The notes under the pieces are model-generated. The model saw nothing but the letters and a program-made list of their open reading frames with translations, was not told where the DNA came from and did no database searches. From JBBRYB01 sp038238115 (GTDB taxonomy: Bacteria; Actinomycetota; Actinomycetes; Propionibacteriales; Nocardioidaceae), in the NCBI GenBank assembly GCA_038238115.1, contig JBBRYB010000021.1, positions 1-62,898 of the forward strand: a stretch of DNA of 62,898 nucleotides. Reading direction: 5' to 3'. Within the stretch, counting starts at the first letter, position 1, and each line of letters opens with the position of its first letter. A program made the translations under genes and the position numbers. Below are positions 16,090-24,449 of the stretch, piece by piece.

Positions 16090-16965
16090 ATGACGCAGCG
16101 CAAGGTGGACATCGAGGTGCTCGGGCCGTGGTCATTGGCCACGAGCAAGACCTTCTGGGAGGGCTTCGCTCCGGCGGCGCTTGCGTCCCGGGCTGAGACG
16201 CCGAGCCTCTGCTCGGTCTTCTGCGTCGAAGGCGACTGGAGCCGCGCCGAGCTGAAGGTGACCCAACACGGCAGCTCGGCCCACGTCAGCGTGACCGGAG
16301 AGGGTGACCTCGAGGGCGCCGCAGCCCAGGCGTGCCGCTTCCTGTCACTGGACGTCGACGCCCGTGTCTGGCCGGACGTTGCCCGCCGCGACCCGGTCGT
16401 GGCCGAGGCTCAGGCGCAGCTGCCCGGCCTTCGCCCGTGCGGCTTCCACTCCCCCTACGAGGCAGCCGCATGGTCGGTGCTGTCCCAGCGAATCCGCATC
16501 GTCCAGGCGGCGCGGCTACGCGACGACCTCGTGGGGCGCCACGGCGACAGCGGCGCGTTTCCGGCTCCCCAGGTGCTCCGCAACCTCGACCTCGACGTGC
16601 CGGGCCGAAAGGCCGAATATCTGCGAGCCGTCGCCGAAGCAGCGCTCGAGGGGCGGCTGGACGGCGCGGCGTTGCGTTCGGTCGACCCGGACGAGGCCAT
16701 CCGAATCGTGCGGGAGGTCAAGGGTCTCGGACCCTTTGCCGCCGAACTCGTCGTCGTCCGTGGAGCCAACGCCCCCGATGCGCTCCCCCGGCACGAGAGT
16801 CGGCTCGAGGCCGAAGTTGCCGAGCGCTACGGCCCGGGCCGCTCACTCGCCGAAGTCTCAGCCGCCTGGCGGCCATTTCGCACCTGGGCCGCGGTGCACC
16901 TACGAGTCCTCCGCGAGCAGCGGACACACGAGATCAGCGGTCACCGGCCCGCCGCGGACGGCTGA
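16090..16965 (+). CDS. AlkA-like HhH-GPD DNA glycosylase
   Basis: A 291-residue protein. It has an AlkA_N-like first half and an HhH-GPD domain: SPYEAAAWSVLSQRI, the hairpin VKGLGPFAAELVVVRG, and the loop that normally holds the catalytic Asp. AlkA family proteins excise alkylated bases. At the loop the usual FPxxDLGL is replaced by LPRHESRL, so the position of the Asp is occupied by Glu (or the base is moved). This HExR form appears to be a distinct actinobacterial subgroup, so substrate range and even activity are uncertain. Start: ATG 16090 after GAGAGGGGTACGCG. Confidence 0.82.
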   Translation: MTQRKVDIEVLGPWSLATSKTFWEGFAPAALASRAETPSLCSVFCVEGDWSRAELKVTQHGSSAHVSVTGEGDLEGAAAQACRFLSLDVDARVWPDVARRDPVVAEAQAQLPGLRPCGFHSPYEAAAWSVLSQRIRIVQAARLRDDLVGRHGDSGAFPAPQVLRNLDLDVPGRKAEYLRAVAEAALEGRLDGAALRSVDPDEAIRIVREVKGLGPFAAELVVVRGANAPDALPRHESRLEAEVAERYGPGRSLAEVSAAWRPFRTWAAVHLRVLREQRTHEISGHRPAADG

Positions 16966-17415
16966 CGCATCCGTCGACTTTGACGACTCCGCGGACCCAA
17001 GAACCAACACGCCTACCGACCGTGTCACCAGCGGACTCCATCCTGCTTGCGAGCACGTCCATGGGGCAACCGGACCTGCTCGCCCGTGTCGGTCTAGGCA
17101 AAGCTGCGCTGCCCAGATCACGAGCGTGTTCGCCTGGGCGTCGATGGGCTGCGTCGGCGTTGGCCACAGCGACGTCGAGCCCCGACAGGGGATCGTGCGA
17201 GGCTGTCGGTGTAGCCCGCTGGCGGATCCTGGACACGTGCGCTCCAGGTCAGCGGGACCGATGAACGTCTGAATGATGCACTCGGTGGGCGGATGCGCGG
17301 GCCGAGTCACTGATCGATCCGAGTCAACGATCCTAGGGACGCAGGCCTCGCGCCGGGCGGGTCTGGGCGGCGGCCGGGTATGTGAGGATCGCCTCGTGAT
17401 GGCGAGCAAGCAGAG
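16966..17415. other. Intergenic stretch without recognisable gene
   Basis: 450 bp after the glycosylase. Frames on both strands are low-complexity shadows with no family resemblance; no RNA gene or clear repeat was found. Confidence 0.5.
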
Positions 17416-18047
17416 GTGCCCGAGCGGGCTGTGGTCATCTTGCTCATCGGCATACCCGGTGCGGGGAAGAGCACGGTGGCGCGAAACCTTGCACAGCGAC
17501 TAACGCGGGCGGCTTGCCTGGAGGGCGACCTGGTTCAGCATCACTTCACGGTCTCCGGCCTGGTGGGCCCTGGCGAGAACCCCGCCGAGGAGTCACACCG
17601 ACAGATGCGGCTGCGTTGGCGGAACTGCGCCTGCCTGGCGAGGATTTTCTGGGGAGGAAGGTTTCACGTCATCGTCGAGCACGCCGCGGCTCGACGAGCG
17701 TGGTCGACGGCTTCGTGCGGGACGTCGCGCCCGCACCTGTCTCGGTGGTCGTTCGGGCCCCGTCTCTGGCGGTGGCGTAGGAGAGAGACCGGCGGCGCGA
17801 GGAGAAGACTGTGGCGCATCTGTTTGCCCATATGGACGCCGAACTACGCGCCGAGCTGAGCGACGTGGGGTGGTGGATCGACACCTCGCTGCTGAGTGTT
17901 GACGAGTCTGTCGACCGGCTGATGCGCACGGAATCGCTACTGGCTTCCTGGGCAACTGACGAGCCCTGCAACGCAAGACTCCCGGACCGACGTCTGAGGC
18001 GACGGCATCCGACCGCGGAGCTCCCGCCTGGCGGGCTCGCGTCGTAG
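17416..18047 (+). pseudogene. Decayed AAA/P-loop kinase (zeta-toxin/chloramphenicol phosphotransferase-like)
   Basis: The N-terminus (GTG 17416) has a good P-loop, LLIGIPGAGKSTVARNLAQRL, then LEGD and EESHRQMRLRW as in small actinobacterial P-loop kinases. After about 17690 the family sequence continues in another frame: VVDGFVRDVAPAPVSVVVRAPSLAVA, an in-frame TAG at 17778, then ERDRRREEKTVAHLF and DAELRAELSDVGWWIDTS to a stop at 18047. Thus at least one frameshift and one nonsense codon separate three conserved blocks. The frame net change is minus one class. The protein can no longer be made whole. Confidence 0.8.
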
Positions 18048-18087
18048 GCTCGCGGCTCGGATACCCGCGAACGACTAGTTTGGTGCC

Positions 18088-19053
18088 ATGGCCAAGGGGT
18101 CGGACGCTGTCGAGATCGAGGTCGGACCGCACTCGGTCCGGATCAGCAACCCCGACCGGGTTTACTTTCCCGAGACCGGCGCGACGAAGCTCGACCTCGT
18201 CGAGTACTACCTCAGCGTGGGTGACGGCATCGTCAACGCGCTGCGCGACCGCCCGTGCATGCTGCACCGCTTTCCCACCGGGCTCAGTGGCGACAAGGTG
18301 CACCAGAAGCGGGTCCCGGCCGGTGCGCCACCCTGGCTGGAGACGGTTCGACTGCACTTCCCGCGGTTCAACCGGCACGCCGACGAGCTTTGCGTCACCG
18401 AGCTGGCCCAGGTGATCTGGGCAGTGCAGATGTCGACTGTGGAGTTCCACCCCTGGAACTCACGGCGCGCCGACACCGAGAAGCCCGACGAGTGGCGGAT
18501 CGACCTCGACCCGATGCCGCTGTGTGACTTTGCCACCGTACGGCGTGCTGCCCACGTCGCCCACGAGGTGCTCGCCGAGGTCGGCGCGACGGGCTGGCCG
18601 AAGACAACAGGTGGACGGGGGATGCACGTCTATGTGCGGATCGAACCAAGGTATGGGTTCGCCGACGTGCGCCGGGCCGCCCTGGCCTTTGCCCGCGAAG
18701 TCGAGCGGCGGATGCCCGAGGACGTCACAACGACGTGGTGGCGCAAGGACCGCGACCCCGCCGCGTTGTTCGTCGACTACAACCAGAACGCGCGCGACCA
18801 CACGATCGCCTGCGCCTACTCGGTGCGAGGCGTCCCCGACGCGAGGGTCTCAGCACCGGTGCGCTGGGACGAGGTCGACGACGTGTCACCGGCCGACTTC
18901 TCGATCACGACGATGCCGCCGCGCTTCGCCGACGTGGGTGACCTGCACGACGGCATCGACGATGCCGTGTTCTCGATCGACCCCTTATTGGAGTGGGCCG
19001 ACCGCGATGAACGGGCAGGCAAGGACGACCCCGTCCCACCGGACGAGAGATGA
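18088..19053 (+). CDS. LigD-type polymerase domain (primase-polymerase, NHEJ)
   Basis: A 321-residue stand-alone PolDom of the archaeo-eukaryotic primase superfamily, as in mycobacterial LigD and PolD1/PolD2. Metal ligands D139 and D141 are in WRIDLDPM, K172 to H180 in PKTTGGRGMHVYV form the nucleotide-binding loop, and D230 is in LFVDYNQNARD. It adds ribo- or deoxynucleotides during end joining or gap filling. No ligase, nuclease or Ku gene is adjacent, so it either partners in trans or acts in repair on its own. Start at 18088 is ATG. Confidence 0.93.
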   Translation: MAKGSDAVEIEVGPHSVRISNPDRVYFPETGATKLDLVEYYLSVGDGIVNALRDRPCMLHRFPTGLSGDKVHQKRVPAGAPPWLETVRLHFPRFNRHADELCVTELAQVIWAVQMSTVEFHPWNSRRADTEKPDEWRIDLDPMPLCDFATVRRAAHVAHEVLAEVGATGWPKTTGGRGMHVYVRIEPRYGFADVRRAALAFAREVERRMPEDVTTTWWRKDRDPAALFVDYNQNARDHTIACAYSVRGVPDARVSAPVRWDEVDDVSPADFSITTMPPRFADVGDLHDGIDDAVFSIDPLLEWADRDERAGKDDPVPPDER

Positions 19054-19076
19054 GCGCAGCCATCACCGCCCCGTGC

Positions 19077-19796
19077 TCACCGGGCCTGTGACGCAGGCGG
19101 TGCGCTCGGAGGAACGGCGGCCGTGGCACCGTGGCGGGCCGCCGCCGCTTGTGACCTGCGCCCGACAGTGATGCTGACGAAGACCATGACCACGATGACG
19201 ACGTAGGGGACGACGTTGTTGACGACGACCATGGCGGACGTGCCGAGCGTCAAGGTGAGCACGGCCCGGATGGCCGCCTCGCCGAACAAAGCAATGCCCC
19301 ATGCCGCGCCCAACGTTCGCTGGACCCGTCGAAAGTCGGGGTACCGCCAGAGCCCGTCCCACCAGTCGCGCTGAAGCTTCGAGCCGTCGGTGGCGAAGCG
19401 GCGTCCGAGGTAGAAGGTCAACGGACGCCCGAACAACAGCGTCGCCAAGAAGATCAGCCCGAGCAGACCGGTCGTGATCGAGTCCTTCAGGAAGACGGCG
19501 CGGGCGCTGCCGGAGAAGACGGTCGTCAGGACCCCCACGACGATCCCAATCAGGACGAAGACGCTGAACTCGTCGACGTGACGTTGCCTCCAGATGGTGT
19601 AGCCCATCTCCAGGAGCGGCCAGATCCCCGAGATCAGCAGCGCCGGGACCTCGTTCATCCGCGCGGCTTGGACCAGGACGAAGTACGTCGCCGTGGGAAG
19701 CACGATGTTCAGCACGATCGTCGGAAGCCATACCTGCAGAGGCGAGCGCTCGCTGGCGGGTCTGGCGTTGTTCTGACGAACGTCCGGATCGCTCAC
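19077..19796 (-). CDS. VC0807-like multi-pass membrane protein
   Basis: A 239-residue protein with about six hydrophobic helices (WLPTIVLNIVLPTATYFVL; VPALLISGIWPLLEMGYTIW; VFVLIGIVVGVLTTVF; TGLLGLIFLATLLFG; and two in the C-terminal half). The IWPLLEMGYTIWRQRHVDEFS loop and RPLTFYLGRRF pattern are those of the VC0807 family of membrane proteins, whose function is unknown. It starts with GTG and is divergent, with 45 bp between starts, from a PaaX-like regulator, which may control it. Confidence 0.78.
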   Translation of the reverse strand: MSDPDVRQNNARPASERSPLQVWLPTIVLNIVLPTATYFVLVQAARMNEVPALLISGIWPLLEMGYTIWRQRHVDEFSVFVLIGIVVGVLTTVFSGSARAVFLKDSITTGLLGLIFLATLLFGRPLTFYLGRRFATDGSKLQRDWWDGLWRYPDFRRVQRTLGAAWGIALFGEAAIRAVLTLTLGTSAMVVVNNVVPYVVIVVMVFVSITVGRRSQAAAARHGATAAVPPSAPPASQAR

Positions 19797-19829
19797 AGAC
19801 CGGAACCTCTCTCTGGTTGTGTGACGAAA

Positions 19830-19835
19830 TACAAT
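19830..19835 (+). promoter_or_regulatory. -10 box of the PaaX-like gene, leaderless type
   Basis: TACAAT is followed after 6 nt by the GTG at 19842. No good -35 box is seen upstream, so activation or a loose promoter is possible. Confidence 0.4.
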
Positions 19836-19841
19836 ACGACC

Positions 19842-20732
19842 GTGAACGACAATAACATTGATGCAGATCGCCGACCATCACGCGGACGTTCGGTCTCACT
19901 GGTCGCGTTCCTCTTCGGCGTCACCGGACGGCCGATGCTGCGAGGAGTCGTTCTCCGGCGGCTCCTGGAAGACGTCGGCCTATCCCCCGACGCCGCGCGT
20001 GCGCTGCTGTCGCGGATGCGGCGGCACGGGCAACTCGTCGGGGACAGGCGTGGACGCGACGTGGAGTACCGACTGGCCGGCACCTTCGCAGAGGGCTTTG
20101 AGCGCGTGCGCAAGCAGTCCATGGCCCAACCGATTGCCTGGGCCGGACATTTCCCTGCGCTGCTCTACCAGGTCCCCGAGCTACATCGCTCGTTCCGGGA
20201 CGAACTCCGGCGCAGAGCCGTGCTGTCCGGGTACGGCATTCTGCAGCAAGGCGTGCTCATCTCGCTGACCGACCGGAGCGACCGGCTTTCGCCACTGCTC
20301 GCCAACCCACCAACCGGTGCTCAGGTGTGGCAGGCAAGCCTCGGCATGACGCCGACGGAGGGGGCCCGGGCGGCCTCCGTCGCCTGGGCGCTGGAAGACC
20401 TCGCCCATCGGTACAACGCGCACATCCAAACGCTCTCGGCCCGCATTGAGGAACAGACCTCCCGAACAGGACGCGGCCCCCGACAGCGATCTGGGTCGGG
20501 CGACTCAGGGTCTGCGCTCATGCGGGACTTTGCCGAGATGCTGGCCCCGGCGCTGACCGACACCCTGAGAGAGCCCGCGCTTCCCATACCCCTGCTGCCT
20601 GCCGACTGGCCCGGGCCCAGGCTCAGGCAGACGTTCAACATGTTCACCGCCACCTTCGCCCCCGCCATCGAACGCTATGTGGAATCTATGCTCGACCGGG
20701 AAACCCCGCATCAACCCGACCGACAACGGTGA
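19842..20732 (+). CDS. PaaX-like transcriptional regulator
   Basis: A 296-residue regulator. The first 80 residues are a winged helix (LVAFLFGVTGRPMLRGVVLRRLLEDVGLSPDAARALLSRMRRHGQLVGDRRGRDVEYRL split as helix-turn-helix plus wing), and the central part fits the PaaX-like C-terminal region seen in repressors of phenylacetate degradation and in similar regulators of other operons. Start is GTG 19842, 6 nt after a TACAAT box. No paa genes are near; the divergent membrane protein is the obvious candidate target. Confidence 0.75.
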   Translation: MNDNNIDADRRPSRGRSVSLVAFLFGVTGRPMLRGVVLRRLLEDVGLSPDAARALLSRMRRHGQLVGDRRGRDVEYRLAGTFAEGFERVRKQSMAQPIAWAGHFPALLYQVPELHRSFRDELRRRAVLSGYGILQQGVLISLTDRSDRLSPLLANPPTGAQVWQASLGMTPTEGARAASVAWALEDLAHRYNAHIQTLSARIEEQTSRTGRGPRQRSGSGDSGSALMRDFAEMLAPALTDTLREPALPIPLLPADWPGPRLRQTFNMFTATFAPAIERYVESMLDRETPHQPDRQR

Positions 20733-20833
20733 ATCGGCTGAATCCGATGTCAAGCCACATGTCAAGACGTCCTCCGGCGCCCGACATCGCGGCGGCCGGG
20801 CGGGCCACGGGCCTGCGAGCGCGGCCCACCTCT

Positions 20834-20921
20834 GCGTTTGCCATGTTCACACTGCTCATGCGGTGTGAACATGGACGATCCGCCATGCGCACACTGCGGG
20901 AGCCTTTGTTCACATGGCAAA
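20834..20921. repeat. Composite hairpin element related to the one after qcrB
   Basis: A perfect 12-bp stem, CCATGTTCACAC (20841-20852) and GTGTGAACATGG (20863-20874), 10-nt loop, preceded by GCGTTTG. Outer inverted copies TTTGCCATG (20837-20845) and CATGGCAAA (20913-20921) enclose it, with a third partial copy CGCCATGCGCACAC between. It lies in the 239-bp convergent gap between the PaaX-like gene and the sulfatase, a place where a bidirectional terminator is expected. Confidence 0.6.
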
Positions 20922-20971
20922 GTCAGCCGCCTACGAGGGGCGGTCCGCAAGGGCCGCGGGTGGTGGACTAG

Positions 20972-22513
20972 TCAGACCGAGGTTGACCGCGCGACGGGTG
21001 GGTAGCGGGCCATCGTCTCCAGCGCGTTGAGGTCCATGTGGTTGCGGATGTAGCGCCGTGACGCCTCATAGGGCGGGACGAAGTCCCAGGGCGCCTGAAC
21101 CCCGTTGCCGAGCGCCTTCATGACGGCGATCCGGCGCTGCTGGCTCTCGCGCACCTCCCGGTCGATCTTCGGCAGGTCCCACCGTGCGGCGACCTCGGCC
21201 CGCAGCTCAGCGAGATGGTCGGCATGGGCCGCGTCTCGGCAGAGGTTGTTGCGCTCGAACGGGTCCACCGAGAGGTCGAACAGCTGGTCGGGATCGGCCG
21301 GTGAGTGGATGAGCTTGAAGCTGCCGCGCCGGACCATCACGATCGGAGCGATCGACCCCTCGGCGAGATACTCGGCCGTCACCGTGTCCCGGCCGCTCGG
21401 TTCGCCGGTGAGCAGCGGCAGGAGGCTCTCGCCGTCGAGTGGTCCGACAACGCCTGACAGGTCACCGTCCTGGGCCAGGCCGACAAGGGTCGGCAGCAGG
21501 TCCATCGTGGTCACTGGCGCCGCCACCCGGCCGGCCTCGAACCGGGGAGGACCAGACACCACCAGCGGCACCCTGGCCGACCCCTCGAAGAAGTTCATCT
21601 TGTACCACAGGCCCCGTTCCCCGAGCATCTCGCCGTGATCACTGGTCAGGATCACCACGGTGTCGTCGAGGCGACCAGTCTCGCGCAGCAGGTTGATCAG
21701 CCTGCCGATGTGGTCGTCGACGTACGAGATCGCCCCGTAGTAGGCCCGGCGGGCTGCGCGCACCTGCTCGGTGGTGACCTCCACACCGTTCATCGCGCAC
21801 ACGTGGCGCAGCCGGCGCTCATGCGGGTGCACGTTCGCCTCGTCGTACCCGAACTCGGGCATCGGGATGTCCTCGTCGCGATACATGTCCCACCACTGCC
21901 GGGGGATCGCGAACGGGTCGTGCGGGTGGCTGAAGGAGACCACGAAGCAGAACGGCCGTACGTCGTTTGAGCGGATGTGGCCGAAGAGCTCCCGCTCGGC
22001 CGCGAAGGCCACCTCGTCGTCGAAGTCCAGCTGGTTCGACCGCAGGCACGGGCCGGCGTCGACGACCGAGGACATGTCGTGGTACCAGTGCGGGCGGTCG
22101 AGGGGCCGGTCCCAGTCCGGAGTCCATCCGTAGTCCGCCGGATAGATGTCGGTCGTCAGCCGTTCCTCGAACCCATGCAGCTGATCGGACCCGCAGAAGT
22201 GCATCTTGCCCGACAGCACGGTGCGATACCCGGCACCGCGCATGTAGTGGGCGAACGTCGGGATCTCCGAGGCGAACTCCGCGGCGTTGTCGTAGGTATG
22301 AGTCCGCGACGGCAGCAATCCCGTCATGAACGACGCCCGGCCCGGCGAGCACAGTGGGCTGCCGGTGTAGGCGTTGTCGAAGACGACACCGTTGTCGGCG
22401 AGCCACGACATGGCCGGCGTCCGGGTGACCGGGTGGCCGTGGAAGGGCAGCGCACTCGGTACCATCTGATCCGCCATCAGGATCAGCACGTTCGGCTTCT
22501 GGGGCTGGCTCAT
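20972..22513 (-). CDS. betC: Choline-sulfatase
   Basis: A 513-residue type I sulfatase. C55-S-P-G-R59 in SPLCSPGRAS is the CxPxR signature whose Cys becomes formylglycine; D15 (MADQM) and SDHGEMLGE supply metal ligands. The C-terminal block (SQQRRIAVMKAL, then PWDFVPPYEASRRYIRNHMDL) is the choline-sulfatase C-terminal domain, which separates BetC from generic arylsulfatases. It would release choline and sulfate from choline-O-sulfate in the cytoplasm; no signal peptide is present. The second ATG (22513) is used because GAGAGG lies 8 nt before it. It is the last gene of an ABC-importer operon. Confidence 0.88.
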   Translation of the reverse strand: MSQPQKPNVLILMADQMVPSALPFHGHPVTRTPAMSWLADNGVVFDNAYTGSPLCSPGRASFMTGLLPSRTHTYDNAAEFASEIPTFAHYMRGAGYRTVLSGKMHFCGSDQLHGFEERLTTDIYPADYGWTPDWDRPLDRPHWYHDMSSVVDAGPCLRSNQLDFDDEVAFAAERELFGHIRSNDVRPFCFVVSFSHPHDPFAIPRQWWDMYRDEDIPMPEFGYDEANVHPHERRLRHVCAMNGVEVTTEQVRAARRAYYGAISYVDDHIGRLINLLRETGRLDDTVVILTSDHGEMLGERGLWYKMNFFEGSARVPLVVSGPPRFEAGRVAAPVTTMDLLPTLVGLAQDGDLSGVVGPLDGESLLPLLTGEPSGRDTVTAEYLAEGSIAPIVMVRRGSFKLIHSPADPDQLFDLSVDPFERNNLCRDAAHADHLAELRAEVAARWDLPKIDREVRESQQRRIAVMKALGNGVQAPWDFVPPYEASRRYIRNHMDLNALETMARYPPVARSTSV

Positions 22514-22529
22514 GCATGCCACCTCTCGG

Positions 22530-22632
22530 AATGGGGAGTCTCGGCTCGGGAGCCTCGGCTCAGCTACTAAGAGATCCTGGCTGAGAGGATCTCGGCTAGG
22601 AGGATCTCGGCTCGGCGATTCTCGGCTCGGTG
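22530..22632 (-). repeat. Degenerate GCCGAGATCCTC tandem repeats at an operon junction
   Basis: On the minus strand variants of GCCGAGA(T)CCTC recur about seven times across the last codons of the double ATPase (encoding EPRIAEPRSS) and the 82-bp gap before the sulfatase. The repeat crosses the stop codon, so it appears to have expanded after the gene and reshaped its tail. Confidence 0.6.
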
Positions 22633-24449
22633 TGCGAGGCCTCAGCCGTAGCGGTCTCGAGCGACGGCGTGTTCGCGATCAGCTGGCGTGTGTACGGCTG
22701 CTGCGGATCGGCGAGCACCGACGCCGTCTCGCCGTACTCCACGATGCTTCCCTCGGACAACACTGCCACCTTCTGCGCGATCGACCGCACCAACGGCAGG
22801 TTGTGGGTCACAAAGACCATCGAAAGGCCGAGCTCGCGCTGCAGGGTGCCCAGCAGCTCGACGATCGCCGCTTGCACACTCACGTCCAGCGCGGACGTCA
22901 CCTCGTCGCACACCAGGATCGACGGCGAGGAGATCAACGCACGCGCGATCGCAACCCGCTGTCGCTCACCGCCGGACAGCTGGTCCGGATAACGACGGGC
23001 ATAGCTGGCCGACAGCGACACCTGCTCCAGCATCTCGCCGACCCGCTTCTCCGCGCCCTGCCCCTTCGCGAGACCGAAGACCGCGAGCGGCTGCGCCACA
23101 CTCTCGCCGACGGCCTTGCGCGGGTTCAATGAGCCGTAGGGGTTCTGGAAGATGTACTGGATGTGGCGACGAGACTCCATGTCGCGCGACCGCGCCGACG
23201 TCTCGAGCTCCTTGTCACCGAGCCGGATGCTGCCGGTCCAGTCCCGGTGCAGGCCGGCGATCGAGCGGGCTGTGGTGGTCTTACCGGAGCCGGACTCCCC
23301 CACGACGGCCAGGCACTCGTGGTGCTCGAGCTGAAGGTTGATCGAGTGCAGCACCTCGACCTTGCCGTAGCGCGCCACGACGTTCTCCAGCGTCAGCACA
23401 GCTGAGCCGGCGTCACCCTTCGCAACGTCGACGGGATCGCCGGCCTTCGCCTGACCCTGGGTCACGACCTCGAGTGCTCGGATGCAACGCGCACTGTGCT
23501 CCGGTCCGACCGGCGCGAGCGGTGGGACCTCCGCGTCACACTCGGGAATGTGCATCGTGCAGCGGGGAGCGAAGGCGCAACCGGTCGGACGCCGGCTCGG
23601 TGACGGCGCAAGCCCCGGGATCCCGAGAAGGCTACGACCGCCCTTCAGTCGCGGGATCGCGCCCACCAGCCGGCGCGTGTACGGGTGGGCTGCAGACTCG
23701 AACAGCTCCTTCGCGAGGCCGAGCTCGACCACCCGCCCTGCGTACATGACGGCGACCCGGCGGGCGAGCGCCGCCACGACGGCGAGGTCATGGCTGACGT
23801 AGAGCGCAGCGACGTGGTGCGCGGCCGCGAGGTCATGCACCGTCGACAGCACCGTTGCCTGCGTGGTGACGTCGAGGCCGGTGGTCGGCTCGTCGAGCAC
23901 GATGAGCCTGGGGCGGTTCGCGAATGCCATCGCCAGCCCGACCCGCTGCTGCTGACCGCCGGAGAGCTCGTGCGGATAGCGGCGAAGGTACTTGGGATCG
24001 TCTGACAGGGCGACCTCGCGCATCATCTCCGCGAGGCGCTCGTCGTGGTCGCTACGACCCGAGCTGTGTGCCTGTAGAACCTCGTGCAGCTGGACGCCGA
24101 TGCGGAGCGCCGGGTTGAGTGAGGACGCTGGGTCCTGGGGGACGTAGGACACGAGCGAACCCCGGAGCCGGCGCAGCTCCTCGTCACCGAGGGTGAGGAT
24201 GTCCCGGTCACCGAGCATGACCGTCCCCCCGGCGATCCGGAGCCCGCGGCGGGCATGCCCGAGCAGCGACAACCCGACAGTGGTCTTTCCCGATCCTGAC
24301 TCCCCGACGACGCCGAGAACCTCGCCTGGCGCGATCTCGAACGACACGTCCATGACGACAGGGACGCCGGTGGTGGTCTCGATCTGAAGGTCCCGGACGC
24401 TGACCGCTGTCGAGTCGACGACGGCACCCGGCTCCGCCACGGCGTTCAT
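22596..24449 (-). CDS. Fused double ATPase of a peptide/nickel-type ABC importer (DppD-DppF fusion)
   Basis: A 617-residue cytoplasmic protein with two complete ABC halves. Half 1: P-loop GESGSGKT at 49-56, ELSGGQQQRV at 161-170, then the oligopeptide-type cysteine region with C291, C297, C304 and C322. Half 2: P-loop at 384-391 and QLSGGERQRV. It powers import through the two permeases just upstream; its start overlaps the stop of the DppC-like gene (ATGA). The tail EPRIAEPRSS is made of repeats. Substrate is not deducible from the ATPase; linkage to choline-sulfatase suggests a quaternary ammonium compound or its sulfate ester. Confidence 0.93.
   Translation of the reverse strand: MNAVAEPGAVVDSTAVSVRDLQIETTTGVPVVMDVSFEIAPGEVLGVVGESGSGKTTVGLSLLGHARRGLRIAGGTVMLGDRDILTLGDEELRRLRGSLVSYVPQDPASSLNPALRIGVQLHEVLQAHSSGRSDHDERLAEMMREVALSDDPKYLRRYPHELSGGQQQRVGLAMAFANRPRLIVLDEPTTGLDVTTQATVLSTVHDLAAAHHVAALYVSHDLAVVAALARRVAVMYAGRVVELGLAKELFESAAHPYTRRLVGAIPRLKGGRSLLGIPGLAPSPSRRPTGCAFAPRCTMHIPECDAEVPPLAPVGPEHSARCIRALEVVTQGQAKAGDPVDVAKGDAGSAVLTLENVVARYGKVEVLHSINLQLEHHECLAVVGESGSGKTTTARSIAGLHRDWTGSIRLGDKELETSARSRDMESRRHIQYIFQNPYGSLNPRKAVGESVAQPLAVFGLAKGQGAEKRVGEMLEQVSLSASYARRYPDQLSGGERQRVAIARALISSPSILVCDEVTSALDVSVQAAIVELLGTLQRELGLSMVFVTHNLPLVRSIAQKVAVLSEGSIVEYGETASVLADPQQPYTRQLIANTPSLETATAEASHTEPRIAEPRSS

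Noticed and set aside
20972..22513. Generic arylsulfatase call
   Set aside because: The C-terminal block with SQQRR, PWDFVPPY and RNHMDL is specific to choline-sulfatase.
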